A stretch of DNA of 64,000 bases. Origin: Sphagnum compactum (Eukaryota > Bryophyta > Sphagnopsida > Sphagnales). A program made the translations under genes and the position numbers. The stretch covers positions 11,528,875 through 11,592,874 of the forward strand of contig OZ234495.1 of the NCBI GenBank assembly GCA_965153455.1. Direction: 5' to 3'. Below, one piece after another: positions 19,611-31,300 of this stretch (positions are counted from its first letter, which is position 1; each line of letters starts with the position of its first letter). Under the pieces are notes generated by a model that was given only the letters and a program-made list of their open reading frames with translations, had not been told where the DNA came from and did not search any database.

Positions 19611-20100
19611 AAAAGAACGACATAACAAATTGATAAGCATGTTTGGATTATAAACTTCATAGAGTGGGAGTGTTAGAAATACTATTCGTTTTTAATTCCT
19701 AGTGTTGATGAATGTGTTAAACATTCATCAAAAGGATGAATAGTATTCACATCCTTACAATAGTCAGGTTAGGGTTTGGGAGTGGAGGCTACTTAGGGCT
19801 TGGCAATGTCTAGGGTTAGGGTTTGATGGCGACTAGGGTTAGGGTCAAGTGGCGGCTACTTTAAGGTTAGGAGATAATATATATTGGAGTGGTTTTGAGG
19901 AGTCTTTCATTCTTTCCTTTCATGGTTTTTTGAGTGCACATAGAACCTTCAAGCTTTGGTAGTTGTTACAAACCATAGTTTTGTGATTGTAGCATTTGAA
20001 ACATACAACCTTTGTAATCTTCTTGTTGGTTAATACAATTGTTCTATTTCATGAACCTTGAGTGTTTCTTTTCTTGCTTGTTTTCAAGTTGTTTTGAATA
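19611..20100 (+). mobile_element. 3' end of plus-strand Copia element 6 with its LTR
   Basis: 19611-19660 encodes the last codons of pol (KERHNKLISMFGL, then TAA replacing GAA, then TS and the normal stop). The polypurine tract AGAGTGGGAG (19661-19670) follows, then an LTR from TGTTAGAAATAC at 19671 to about 20100. The LTR end is degenerate (GTTTTGAATA instead of GTTTCCAATA). The rest of element 6 is lost by insertion and deletion. Confidence 0.85.
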
Positions 20101-20328
20101 GTGCGCACCACTCTTTTGAACGCCTTTTCGTCGCGCAGCCATTGGGAGACATTCACGTCAAGCGGTGTTTCTTTAAGCTCTTCCTCTTCTACTGGCACAA
20201 TTGAAGGATTCGAGGGTATAACAGCATCATCTGCCATGACTGAATCTTCACTTACATCTGCAAAACTCAAAGGAGTAGTCAGAATAATTTGGTACTCGCA
20301 TTCAGAGGGGGTCGATGCCTTTATTTAA
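20049..20328 (-). other. Unrecognised coding-like fragment
   Basis: The minus strand is open from about 20328 and contains SFADVSEDSVMADDAVIPSN followed by VEEEELKETPLDVNVSQWLR, an acidic composition unlike the Copia proteins around it. An acceptor-like TTTTGCAG lies at the DVSEDS position. It abuts the degenerate LTR end at 20100, and the open frame runs a few codons into the LTR. I do not recognise the family; it could be an exon of a host gene or another element's linker. Confidence 0.3.
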
Positions 20329-20329
20329 C

Positions 20330-21167
20330 AAATTAGGGTAGGCATAATGTGTGGCAGTGATAGCAGAACCTCATGAAAACCCGGACATCCTAGTTTTAAT
20401 GGATTTGTCAAACCCTAATTTCGACGGTGGATCTAGAAGTACATGGGGGTTCTTGTGATGGAAATTTTAATTTTAATTTACTGTGTACTGCACAGTTAAT
20501 TAATACTTGATAAATAATAACCAAGGGATATTAAAAGAGTAAATGGTACACGAGAATGTTACTACTACCCTTGAGTTGATTTAGTCAAATAATAATTCAA
20601 GGATGGTTACTTATTACTACCGATAAATTATCCTAGTAGTTAGTTACTTGGAATAGTTAGGATGAAGAAGTAGGATGTGAAAGTCAAACAAATGAAGTGG
20701 ATAAGGATCGAGCTCAAGAACCTCATCAAGATGTTCAAGATAAGGAAAATGATGAATCCTTCAATTCCATTGGTCATGAGGTTTATCATCTTATTTGATT
20801 GGAGGATGGAACCCTCTTGGTGTTTCATTGGGCACAAGAATGCTCATCCTAAACTCCATTGAAGGGCAAATCATTCTCGATTTTGATTGATTCATGAAGG
20901 ATGAGGAGGCCATGGATTGGAGGGAAGGATTTTCCACAACTTCCATTGGACAAAGAGAACAAGCTCAAGGAAGGGTCATGAAAAGCTTGGGGGAGAACAA
21001 TTTTTGGGGTTTTCTTCTTGTGTTATTTTTCTTGGGAAGGAGAGGAGAAGAAGGATGAGTCTTAGTAGATGGTGGAAAGAGGAAGAGTGGGTTGGATTTT
21101 GGAGTACTTCAAAAGAATAGAAGTGAGTAGGATAGTGTTGGGAGCTTGAAATTTTAGAGGAATTTGG
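20330..21167. other. Intergenic, nothing recognised
   Basis: AT-rich sequence without convincing coding signal; short open frames around 20640-21170 overlap on both strands and look incidental. Confidence 0.4.
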
Positions 21168-21520
21168 TAGCACAACTTCTTACTAGTTTGGGTGCAGAGC
21201 TTGTAATTTGGTAGGCAAAAACACCTTGTAGCTAACTTTCTAATGAGCTAAGGCAAGCTTGATTTAGACAACACCTGCGATAGGAATAATATTTTAAGTG
21301 ATTGGTGGTATGCAGTCAAGTTGAACTTTCTATCTTCATAAAACCCTTTTGGGTTTAGTAACATAACTTTTTATTGGTTAGGGGACAGAGCTTGGAATTC
21401 AGTAGGCATACACGCCTTGTAATTAGCTTTCTAATGAGCTAAGGCAAGCTTGATTTGAACAACATATGCGATAGGAGTAATATTTTAAGTGACTGGTGGT
21501 ATGTTGCCAAGTTGAACTTG
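21168..21520 (+). repeat. Two-copy tandem duplication, period about 191 bp
   Basis: The segment around CTTTCTAATGAGCTAAGGC (21236) recurs 191 bp later (21427) with the same surroundings, including a GCGATAGGA(A/G)TAATATTTTAAGTGA phrase, with moderate divergence. Function unknown. Confidence 0.75.
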
Positions 21521-21884
21521 GTGCTGAATCCTTAAAAGTTGCTTTGAATGAATGGCAATTTAACACAAAATTCTAGGATTTGGAGTGTTTGAACTTGGAA
21601 GATATATTTATCAATTCAAAATCGTAAATCATGCATAGGAAGTAAGCTACTTGGTCTCAACTACAACCGCAACTTAACATCTAGAAACACACTTGCATTT
21701 TTTCTTGCACCGATAGCATATGTACTTTCGAATATAACACCTCATAGAACCGGGAGTAGAGGGATAGGAAGTCGCCTCACAAGAGACAATCCCCGAGAGC
21801 TAGGTATGTTTTCTTTTTCCATTTTTTTCCTTCTTGTTTTGCTTTCTAATTTGGCGGCGGGGAACCATGGACCCAAGTTCAAAC

Positions 21885-23230
21885 TCAAGTTCGAGTCCTT
21901 TTTTTTTCTTTCTGTGATTCAAACTCCATTGCTCCCTTTGCTAAACAACTTTCAATGCCAAAAGTAGCTCAGCCATTAGTAGCAAAAAACCTGAGCTCGA
22001 ACTTTAGTCCATCTTTTTTTTTCTTTTTGTGACTCGAATTCCATCGTTCTCTCTACTTAACTACTCTTGGTGCCGATAGTAGCTCAACCATTTGGAACAA
22101 AGGACCCAAGCTTGAGCTCATGTCCAAATCAGACCCAAGTTCAAGCTCGGGTCCAAATTGGACCCAAGCTCAAGCTTGGGTCCTTTTTTTTTTTCTTGGT
22201 GTGATTTGAACTCCATCACCCCTCTCACACCAAGAGTAGCTCGGCCATTGGGAACAAAAGACTTGAGTTCAAGCTCGGTCCAAATCAAATTTGAGACCAA
22301 ACTCGGGTCCTTTTCTTTTTCTTTCTATGATTCGAGTTCCATGGCTCCCTCTGCTGAACTATTTTCAGTGTTGAAAATAGCTTGGCCCTTGGGAGCGAAG
22401 GATTCGAGCTCAAGCTTAGGTCCAAATTCGACTCGAGCTTGATCCAAATCAGACTCAAATTCAAATCGGGTCCTTTTTTTTTCTCTCTTTCATTTGAGCT
22501 CCATCCCCTTTGCTGAGTTATTCTTGGCATTGAAAGTAGCTCACCCTTTGGGAGCAAAGAACCCAAGCTCAAATTCAGGTCCAAATTGAACCCGAGCTCG
22601 AGCTTGGGTCCTTTTTTTTTTCTTTTTTGTGACTCAATCTCCATGCTCCCTTTATCAAACTACTTTTAGTGCCAAGAGTAACTCAGTCGTTGGAAGTGAA
22701 GCACTCGAGCTCAAACTCAGGTCCAAATCAGACTCGAGCTCGAGTTCTTGTCCTTTTTTTGTGTCTTTCTATCACTCAAACTCCATGGCTCCCTTTGTCG
22801 AACTACTATCGGTGCCAAGAATAACTAAACCTTTGGTAGTGAAGGACCTGAGCTCAAGTTTGTGTCCTTTTTTTTTTTTTTGGGGTGACTTGAACTTAAT
22901 CGCTCCCTCTCTCAAGCTATTCTTGGTGTTGGAAAGTAGTTCAACCTTTGGGAGTGAAGGACCTGAGCTCAAGTTTGGGTCCAAATCGGATTCGAACTCG
23001 ACCTCGGATTTTTTTTTGTGACTCAAGCTCCATGGTTCCCTCTGTCAAACTACTTTCGATGTCAATAGTAGGTTGACCATTGGGAACAAAGGTCCCAAGC
23101 TCAACCTCGAGTTCAAAATTAGACCCGAGCTTGATGTCAGGTTGTTTTTATTTGTTGTTATGACATGTGCCATGGTTCCCCTTGGAGCAACTCTTGGCAT
23201 CGAAAGTTGCTCCATAGGGGAACCATAGAC
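21885..23230 (+). repeat. Tandem array of about ten degenerate 112-170 bp units with poly-T
   Basis: Each unit runs: a T-tract of 8-20 T; TTCT..GTGACTCGAACTCCATGGC; CTCCCTCTG; a GTGCCAAAAGTAGCTC phrase; CATTGGGAGCAAAGGAC; then reiterated GAGCTCAAGCTCGGGTCC. T-tracts occur near 21898, 22010, 22180, 22308, 22470, 22608, 22750, 22868, 23005 and 23145. The array lies just upstream of the decayed gene at 23295 and a single stray unit is seen near 25140. Open frames on both strands here are caused by the repeat. Confidence 0.85.
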
Positions 23231-23294
23231 CCGTGCTTGAGCTCAGGTCTGAATTGGATTTTAGAGCTTTCTTTCTGTTTCGTAGGAGCAAGTG

Positions 23295-26200
23295 ATGGAA
23301 CCATTCATCATGCCTATGACAAATTTTCCTATGGAGGCAAGTGTTGAACCAGCCCAAATTTATTTTGTAAATGTAAATTTTCTTTTTACTTGTTGATTTC
23401 TCTTTCCATTTAGGGATTGCAAGTTTTAGAAGTAGCCCAACTTGTGGATAACATGTCTTATGATAGGACTATCCAAGTTGTTCAAGAGCAGAAAATCAAT
23501 TCGACTACGATCCTAGATAAGCACAAGATGTTATCAAAGAGGAAAACACACATGAATATCCCCCTTTGCCGAATGATCTCCATGCCTATTGTGCATCCCT
23601 CCTTCAAAATTGATGTCTTGAAAGTGGAGTAGGCATTTGAGACTGGGTACTACAAGGGGGAGAAAACATTCTATGTATTTCCCTTAAATTGGAAGGGAGA
23701 GGAAGAATTTGTTGAGTCCTACATTGACTTTTGGAATGCCCATTGGCAATCTGAAAATGAAAAATTTGAGGAGTTTCTTTTCAGAGATACGGATTTCAAG
23801 TTTCTATCAAGATGTATGTTTTTCATGTGGAATGGCAACCACAAGTTGTAAGCTTGGTTACCTTACATCTAACGTGTGCATAATGGGGATCCTGAATGGC
23901 ACTATTCAATGGATTCCATTGTGCTGAACACCTCACATTGCCTTGTGGAACTCCTCACAGCCATGACAGACTTGAACAAGTTAGTTTCGAACTCTTCAAT
24001 GATGTTTCGAATTTTCATTATATGCTCATTCCAAAGCTCTAATGTTCTTGATTGGACCTATTAAGTTTCTTCCTTGCTCCCAGGTCCATGGAGTTTGACC
24101 ATGTCCACCCAAGCCTTGTCCATGAATTTTTTCGCATCCAGTCCATTGGTAACATTCCCCTAGAATAATTCCAAGATGTTTTCCGGACAAATGTTTTCAA
24201 GAAGTGCCAATGTAAATATTGCAAGACCTGTCACTCCCTGACATTGGAGGCCTTTATTAACTACATGTATAAGGTTAATAATCCTTTATTCCCCATCATT
24301 TAGCTGAAAGTCTCCTCATCTCATCATCTTCTTCTTTTGGAGTTTATCTAATTTCTTTTTGTTCCTTTTCTTTTGTTCGCAATAGGAGATATCTATAGTT
24401 GCCGATGTGGCAGTTAAGCTCTACTATGAGGAAATTCTTGACCCCTTAGAGAAGTCCATAGCCAAGCTTCAAGAGCATATGGAGAAGGCCATGGAGCTAG
24501 TCTAAAAGGAGCATTATTCTGCTTTTTATAAGCACCTTTCGGTTTGTGACCCAGCTCTAATTCTAGACTTCCTTAAGGAGATTCAAGTCCACTATGACAT
24601 GAATTCAAAGGTAGAAATGTTCACCAAGAAGCCTCAAATATTGGCATACTCTTGTGTGACTCCACAGCATAAACTCTTTTGGCTCAAGAGCTAGAATGAA
24701 TCTAGTGTGCTCAGGGAGGCCAAGAAATTCCCAAAGCAAGGTTTCTTGGACTAGCAATTAGACAAGTGGTTCCACAAGGCCACTTTCTAGCACCATGTAT
24801 GGTTTCTCCCTTTCTCTACTTTGCTTTCTTTCATCATTCTTATTGGTCGCTGATCCTTTTATTGTCTAATGTAGTTGGAGTTAGAGGCTCTAAAATTTTA
24901 TGCGACTATAGTCACAAATCTTGGCACAAGATGTTCCACAAGTTGTCTTGCTTGCCTCTTACATTCAGGACTGGTAGCAAGCTCTCTGGGAGATCTACTT
25001 CTTTTGTGAGTTCAAGCCAAGGGACAGAGTGCATAGAAGCAAGTCATGGGAGTAGCAAATAGGAGGGAAGGAGGCTTTCAAACAAATGTTGTACAAGTTT
25101 GGCACTTCCTCCCTCTATTGCAACTACTATTCCCCTACTTTTGGCGTCGAAAGTAGAGCACAAAGAACATTTTAGAACTAAAATCTTATTGTTTTTTAAG
25201 GTATTTCTACCATGTCCTTCCGATGGGAACAATTGACCATCTCCCCCCCCCTTTAGGATTTGGTGCGATCTAAAAGCAGACAATACCATGCATCGTAAGG
25301 ATCTTTTCAATGATTGGAGCTCCTCTCACCTCATTGACTATGGGTGGTATTTGGACTGCCCCAAGGAGAATACTCCAACCTCGGAGTTCTCATTACGTGA
25401 GAAAAACAAACTGAAATTCCAGGAAATGTTGTAGTCTTCTGCAAGCACTCAAATGCAAGAGGGGAAAAAGAAAGGGTTTACTTTGGGAAAGAGAAAGTAG
25501 AGTGAGGACGTTAGACGCAGTCAACGAGCAGAATCCAGCAGGGATGTTCACTTGGATGCAATTCTAACTCAAATTATTGATTTCAATGTTTCAAAGTAGA
25601 TTGCTGATTCTAAGCCACCTCACCCCGATGATCCTTTTTCTTTTCCACTTGTAATACCAAGCCCGGATTTTGAGAACATGTGCCCGCCTCACTTCACCCC
25701 TGCTCGCCCAACTCCCCTTGTACTACCATCTCGCAAAACCCCTGGATGGCATTGCACTGCATTACCATTGTTTTGGCTAAGTATTGCAAGGGAGAATGTT
25801 GATTTTAAGAATTGGCCATAGGCGTTTGAGAAGATCTCTACATTCATTCATGAGGTAAGGCCATTTCAATGCTTGCTAGCTTTCTCTCATATTTTCCATT
25901 TCAATTTTTTGTTGATTCTTATTTTTTCCCACTGGTGTGTAAGTCAATTTTGAGGACAAGGTGAACCTTGTTTTTGTTGACATTCCAGGGAACGTTCATG
26001 TTCCTTTGGTCTCCCCTAGTTCCCCAAATATCCCCCTCTGGAACAAACGCAGGGAAGATTGGATAGTATCCATTTTGATTTCGCAAGAAAATTCTTAACT
26101 GTTGATGGGGCTATCCTTTTCTCCACCCGGATGACCCACTAGTTTTCAAGGAGGTCATGTCTTATTTGGAGAACTATAATTTTCAGATTCGTATGAAGTG

Positions 26201-26582
26201 GGCGGTCGTCAATTCTCTCCCACTTGCGAGCTCAAAGGACCCATCCTTGAAAGTATGTGTTCCCATATTTTCTCTTCCTTCTTCACTTCCATTTCCCAAT
26301 TTCTTTGTATCAAATATTGTTTCTATCATGTTGCAAACCCTCTTGAGTTGGGTGACTCTTTTGGTCAAGGCTCGTGATCTTGACTCCTCTTCAATGAGCT
26401 CATTTCATTTTTCCCTTCCTTCTAAGGACTTCTTGCAAAAAGGTATCAACGTTCCTAAAGATGATGTCCTTTACAATTAGACAGACATGTCCTTGATGTT
26501 TATGTCAAGGATTGGAGAGCCATTTCGAATGACCAAAGAGTTCCACCCACTCACACTCTAGGCCCTCATTGAGGTCTATGTC
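23295..26582 (+). pseudogene. Decayed multi-exon gene of unknown family
   Basis: Coding-like segments are separated by introns with plausible GT/AG borders: 23295-23366, 23414 to about 24000, 24084-24273, 24386-24796, about 25257-25855, about 25945-26252 and about 26370-26582. Visible motifs are FVESYIDFWNAHW, MFFMWNGNHKL, HNGDPEWHYSMDSIVLN, a cysteine cluster KKCQCKYCKTC, WCDLKADNTMHRKDLFNDW and a proline-rich PPHPDDPFSFPLVIPSPDF. Fourteen in-frame stops were found, ten TAG and four TAA, none TGA, each one C-to-T step from a Gln codon. There are also frameshifts near 23990 and 26100. A Copia LTR piece truncates it at 26583. It may be a host gene relic or the protein of an unknown transposable element; I do not recognise it. 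Confidence 0.55.
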
Positions 26583-26889
26583 TATTAGAAACAACTTGAA
26601 AACAAGCAAGAAATGAAACACTCAAGGTTCATGAAATGGAAGAATTGTATTAACTAACAAAAATCACAAAGGTTGTATGCTTCAAATGCTACAATCACAA
26701 AACTATGCCTTACAACAACTAACAAGGCTTGAAAGTTCTATGTGCACTCAAAACCATGAAAGGAGAGAATGAAAGACTCCTCAAAACCATTCCAATATAT
26801 ACTATTTCCTAACCCTAACCTAGCCGTCGCCTAATCCTAGCCGTCACCAAACCCTAACCCTAGCCGCCACCAAACCCTAACCCTAGCCA
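26583..26889 (-). repeat. Truncated Copia-family LTR
   Basis: Starts TATTAGAAACAACTTG (inner LTR end) at 26583, keeps TATA and part of the telo-box/GCC-box array, and breaks inside the array at about 26889. No internal element sequence is attached. It lies in the coding-like region of the decayed gene. Confidence 0.88.
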
Positions 26890-27640
26890 GTGAACTTCCT
26901 TATGAAGTTGTTACAATTGAATGATTCAACCTAGGCCTAAAACAATGGATTGCATTTATAATCCAACAAATTTCATAATAATATAAAAACCAACTAATTT
27001 TATGAAGCTTAAGTGCTTAAGTTCAAGGGTTGAACCAAGATTTGAAATGAATGCACCTCCAAGTGTGAACTTCGTTTAAAGATAAAAGGCTACCTAACCC
27101 CCCTTCCTTGAAATGACTATGGATTTCACTTTAAACATATAATTACATTAATCTTGATTGGGTTTGGAAGTTGCAAACAAGGTGTTCAAGATCTCCAAAT
27201 TGCACAACCTCAATCTATTTATTCTTCAAACAATCGAGCCTTAAAGCTACTAAATCAAAACATGATTGTAGCAAACCCCTAATCACTTAAACTTTCATTA
27301 TGGACAATTTATTCATCCAAATTGATGGTTGGAAAACTAAGAACCAAGCATCTCACCAAACACAATTGCAAGTTTTGAACTCTAATAATGATTAAGATAT
27401 ATATTAAAAAAAAGGAAGTTGGAATATAATTGTTTCGAAATATAAAATTTTGATGTATGAAATGGAAGTTCAAAATCATGGTTCTCAATGCATTTCTATG
27501 CCATAGCTACAAATATGATTTTATCACCAAGCAATTTCATAAGTGATACCTGTACAAGGAAACAAATGTTCCTAAAGATGTTCTAAAGAAACCCTCTTAA
27601 GCCCCAAAAATGAATTTTTAAGATGATCACACAAAGGGAA
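26890..27640. other. AT-rich intergenic, nothing recognised
   Basis: No coding or structural signal that I can support. Confidence 0.4.
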
Positions 27641-27700
27641 GGGGAAAAATACCAAAAGTTTAATGGGCAATGGGAAAGAGATGGAGAAACATTTCATGTT

Positions 27701-28330
27701 TGGTGGGCAATGGAAGGTTCCACTTCCATCAATTTCTTTCATCCAATCACCATTTCTTATTACTAGATCGTTAATTCCCCTTGTTCACTTTCATCTATGG
27801 CATATTCATTCCTAGTTTAACTATTGTAATATTTTAGTGTAATGTTTTGTCAATCTTGTATTTAATAATGAACTTTTGCCCATCCCAATGTATTTGTTTC
27901 CTTCACCTTGTAAATTTTTGTTAATGAATTTATTTTTCAAGATGGCACAAAACATTGTTTCCAATTCACAAGAACCTTAAATCACACAAATGGACAACCA
28001 ACAACTATGTGAAACTTCTTTGAACCTAATCTTGTCTCAATGAAGAACCCCATAACAAGTTGTTCATTCACATTTGGACCATGTTATTGTCAACCTTTTA
28101 AAATACATGGACTTTTGCTAAAGATGGAACTTATCTTTGGAGATGAACATACAACATTTTACAAAACTTGCTACATGAATGATGATGTCACATGTTTCGC
28201 ATGGTCATAAGTTCTTGGTGTTGGCCATTATCATTGGTTGCAAGGCTTGATCACCCACTTGTTTTCCGAACATAAAATAAATTATCTTATTCACACAATC
28301 CGTTATCTCATTGATTTCCTAAAATTATAA
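27701..28330 (+). repeat. Unrecognised coding repeat, copy 1 (decayed)
   Basis: Related to 54022-54747 over its whole length. It starts with GGTGGGCAATGGAAGGTTCCA, has a possible ATG at 27942 (MAQNIVSNSQEP), an LNLILSQ segment, and ends with a 64-codon frame (28139-28330) containing CFAWS, a stop, VLGVGHYHWLQGL, YLIHTIRYLIDFLKL and TAA. The other copy reads FAWSSILGVGHYRWLHSTI and YLVRTIRHILNFLQL. Several stops are present. The conserved aromatic GVGHY(R/H)WL core and matching end suggest a once-real protein. Family not recognised. Confidence 0.55.
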
Positions 28331-31300
28331 CTATATTGTTGTAACAAGAATCTATGAGAGCAAATATCTTTCCAACCCCTTCTAAGATCTTAGGAATCTA
28401 ATCATCCAATTTTATTGGTATGAAACCAATTTTTTACCCATTATTGAAACTTTATGTTCCATTATTTTGAGTGAGATGGTGAACTTAATGTTGTGTTTGA
28501 ATTTCTTGCAATACTTTTGGCATAAGCATCATGAACTTCTCTTGTTGCAACTTGATTTTTTGTTCCTTTGTAGCCTTGGGCATTCCTATATGATTTCGAT
28601 GGCATTTAAGAAATTTATTGTTTAAAAACAACTTACTAAAATATTAGATCTTTTAATTGCTAATAATTCCCAACTACTAATTAAAGGATTTGGAAATTGT
28701 TAACTATTATGTAAAATATCAAAAGAACCAAACACAATGGACATCTTGACAATGTTAAATGTCACAACTTAAGGAAAAGATCTATTAGCCTCCTAATTGA
28801 ATTATAAAATTATGCAAAACCCTCAAAGATGCATTGCAACAATTATATTATCAAACTCTCTTTTAATACCTATTATAATTCACATTAAACCCCACATATA
28901 TAAGAAAACACATAAATATTTGCAATTATCACACATGGACATGTCATTAAGGTTCACATAACCATTCAATCCTAAGGGTGAAAGATGAAGGTGCCACATA
29001 ATTATTGAACATAATAGCTATAGTAAAAGATGTTGATTCCAAAGAAGAAAACAAGAAGATGACCATGAAGACACCATGAACAACAAACAACCAACTAATG
29101 TCCTTACAAGCAATGATGAAAAGTTGCAACCCAACCACCATTCCAAGAGTGCCATCACCTACACAAGACACCACAAAGAATGTGAGAAATTATGTTTAAT
29201 TGAATAGGAAGAAGAGGACAAAACTCAAAGTAGATAATGATTAAAAAAAAACAAGCATGAAAACAAGAGGTGGGGGACAAGAACTCACAAAAGGTGACAA
29301 CCATTTGGGGGGCCTTTTTTTTCGAATTTATTCAAAGTAAATAAATCTGAGAAAATAAATCATGTGTGTACCTTTGGATATATGCAAGATATATTTGTAA
29401 TCAAGAAGGGATATGTGCCAAAAGTCAAGGTAAGTAGGATTAAGATAAGTAAGCCTGTATGTATCAAAAATCAACTTGTGGGTATTCTCAATTTGCCAAT
29501 TTATGAGGATGTGTTGGTGCCAATTCTGTTGGTGTTTTCATTTCTACCAATTTGAGCTCAATCCCAAAACACAGTGGATTCACAAAAGTCTAAGAAATTT
29601 CCTTAGTCATAACATTCTATGTGTGTGTATGTCTAGCATTCTATGTTGAACTCCACATTGAGCAAATCAAAGTTTGTAAATGTGTTTGTGCACATCGGCA
29701 CCCTAGGATAAATCAAACATTTTGATTTTTGCATTTTAATATCGGATTAGTACCATGGGATTTGTCCTTATCCAGCACAACATTAGCTGAGACCTTCTTA
29801 GGCAATATGATTGCAAAATGAACTTAAATATATATTTAAAAACAGCCAGTAGGAAACAATTATGTCTCCCGTAGGCACCCCCACATATTGATTCTCCGTT
29901 CAAGACAATTTTACCCAAAAATCCAACATTCACTGTGTTGTCGTTTCCCTCAACAGAGCCAAGAAACTTCCATTAGCAAGATATAAATATCCCCTACTGA
30001 GCTTTGTTTGGGCATCATGACGGTGACCTCCCTGGAGATGCGTGGTTTTGTTGCAGCGTTCTACTGATGTCGGCATAATTATAGCTTAAATAAAGCATAG
30101 CACTATTTTACTCATAAGTAGGCTAATGATAAATGTCCTCACTCTTTCAGAAGAGGTGGTGAGTTTGAAATTGTTGTGGGACAGCAGAACATGCAAATTT
30201 TTAAAGAATTGAAAAAATTGTCAAGCAGAACAAGCTTCCACATGGTGCAACAAGACAAGTCCCATCAGAACTTGGGAGTCGGAATAGGGTCCTCCCTTGC
30301 ACACATTCTGTATTACGTAACCGGTTACCAAATAGTCGAGGCACAAATGTGCCAAGACTATTTCAGTAATCCAGCTCCTCTCCCCAGTTACCGGTCGTAA
30401 CCAGTTTCTGGACTAATTAAAGACTAGAGGAGAGAAGGGAGAAAATTATGTGCTTTAGAACCCCCCTCCTCTGGACCAATGAGCAAGTGTCACATTGGAC
30501 AATGCAGTCCAGAAACCAGTTGCGGTCCTCAGAAACATCTTTTAATCTGCTCCAATTTACTTCCAGGCAAGTGGCATAATATTTGAGTTGCCCAATACAT
30601 GTCAAAAAGGCCAGAGAAACATCTTGCCAGGAGTCAGAAGAAAAATTCACTATATATATGAATAAATAAATGAGTTCACGAAGTCATCATAAGAAAAGTA
30701 AAAAGCCCGTGTAAGTAGTAAGTAGTCGTAGTTTGAGAAAAGCAAAAAGCTGATGTAAGTACATTTGGCTTGTTCCCCGGATTACACAGCACAGACCTAA
30801 CAATTGTTGCCTTTTATTTGCATTTGTGGTCATTTATACTTTTTTTAATACAAACGGACAAAATCCATTTATTCCATTTGACACGTATTCCATTCTACCC
30901 AACACGCCAATCTTGCTTTCATAAGCACACAGCAGACGGATGCCATATTCAGACCACTCCTCTTCAGATTGGCGAAAAAAAACACCACACACACCCCTCA
31001 TGTTGTACGAGCACATGCCACGCTTCCATTCTCAGGTAGGGCAATAATATATATACAATAGCCATGCCATGATATTTGAATTATTATTATTTTAAAAAGA
31101 TTTATTACCTTCAAATTACTACTTTCGCCCAAAGATGTCCACACAAGTCATGCCCTTAGCCTAGGCCGAAATCGGTGGTGATGAACAGAGTTGCAAATAG
31201 AAGTTATGCTCGGCCAATGAGGAATTGCAGAATGTACCCAATAGACATAGTATTTTTTCTTTTGGATTTTTAGATCTGTTGTTCTCAATGTGTTCCCATC

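Noticed and set aside
22158-23026. Open frames of 84-130 codons on both strands in the poly-T array
   Set aside because: Serine/leucine-rich text produced by repeat units; frames change from unit to unit and both strands are open equally.
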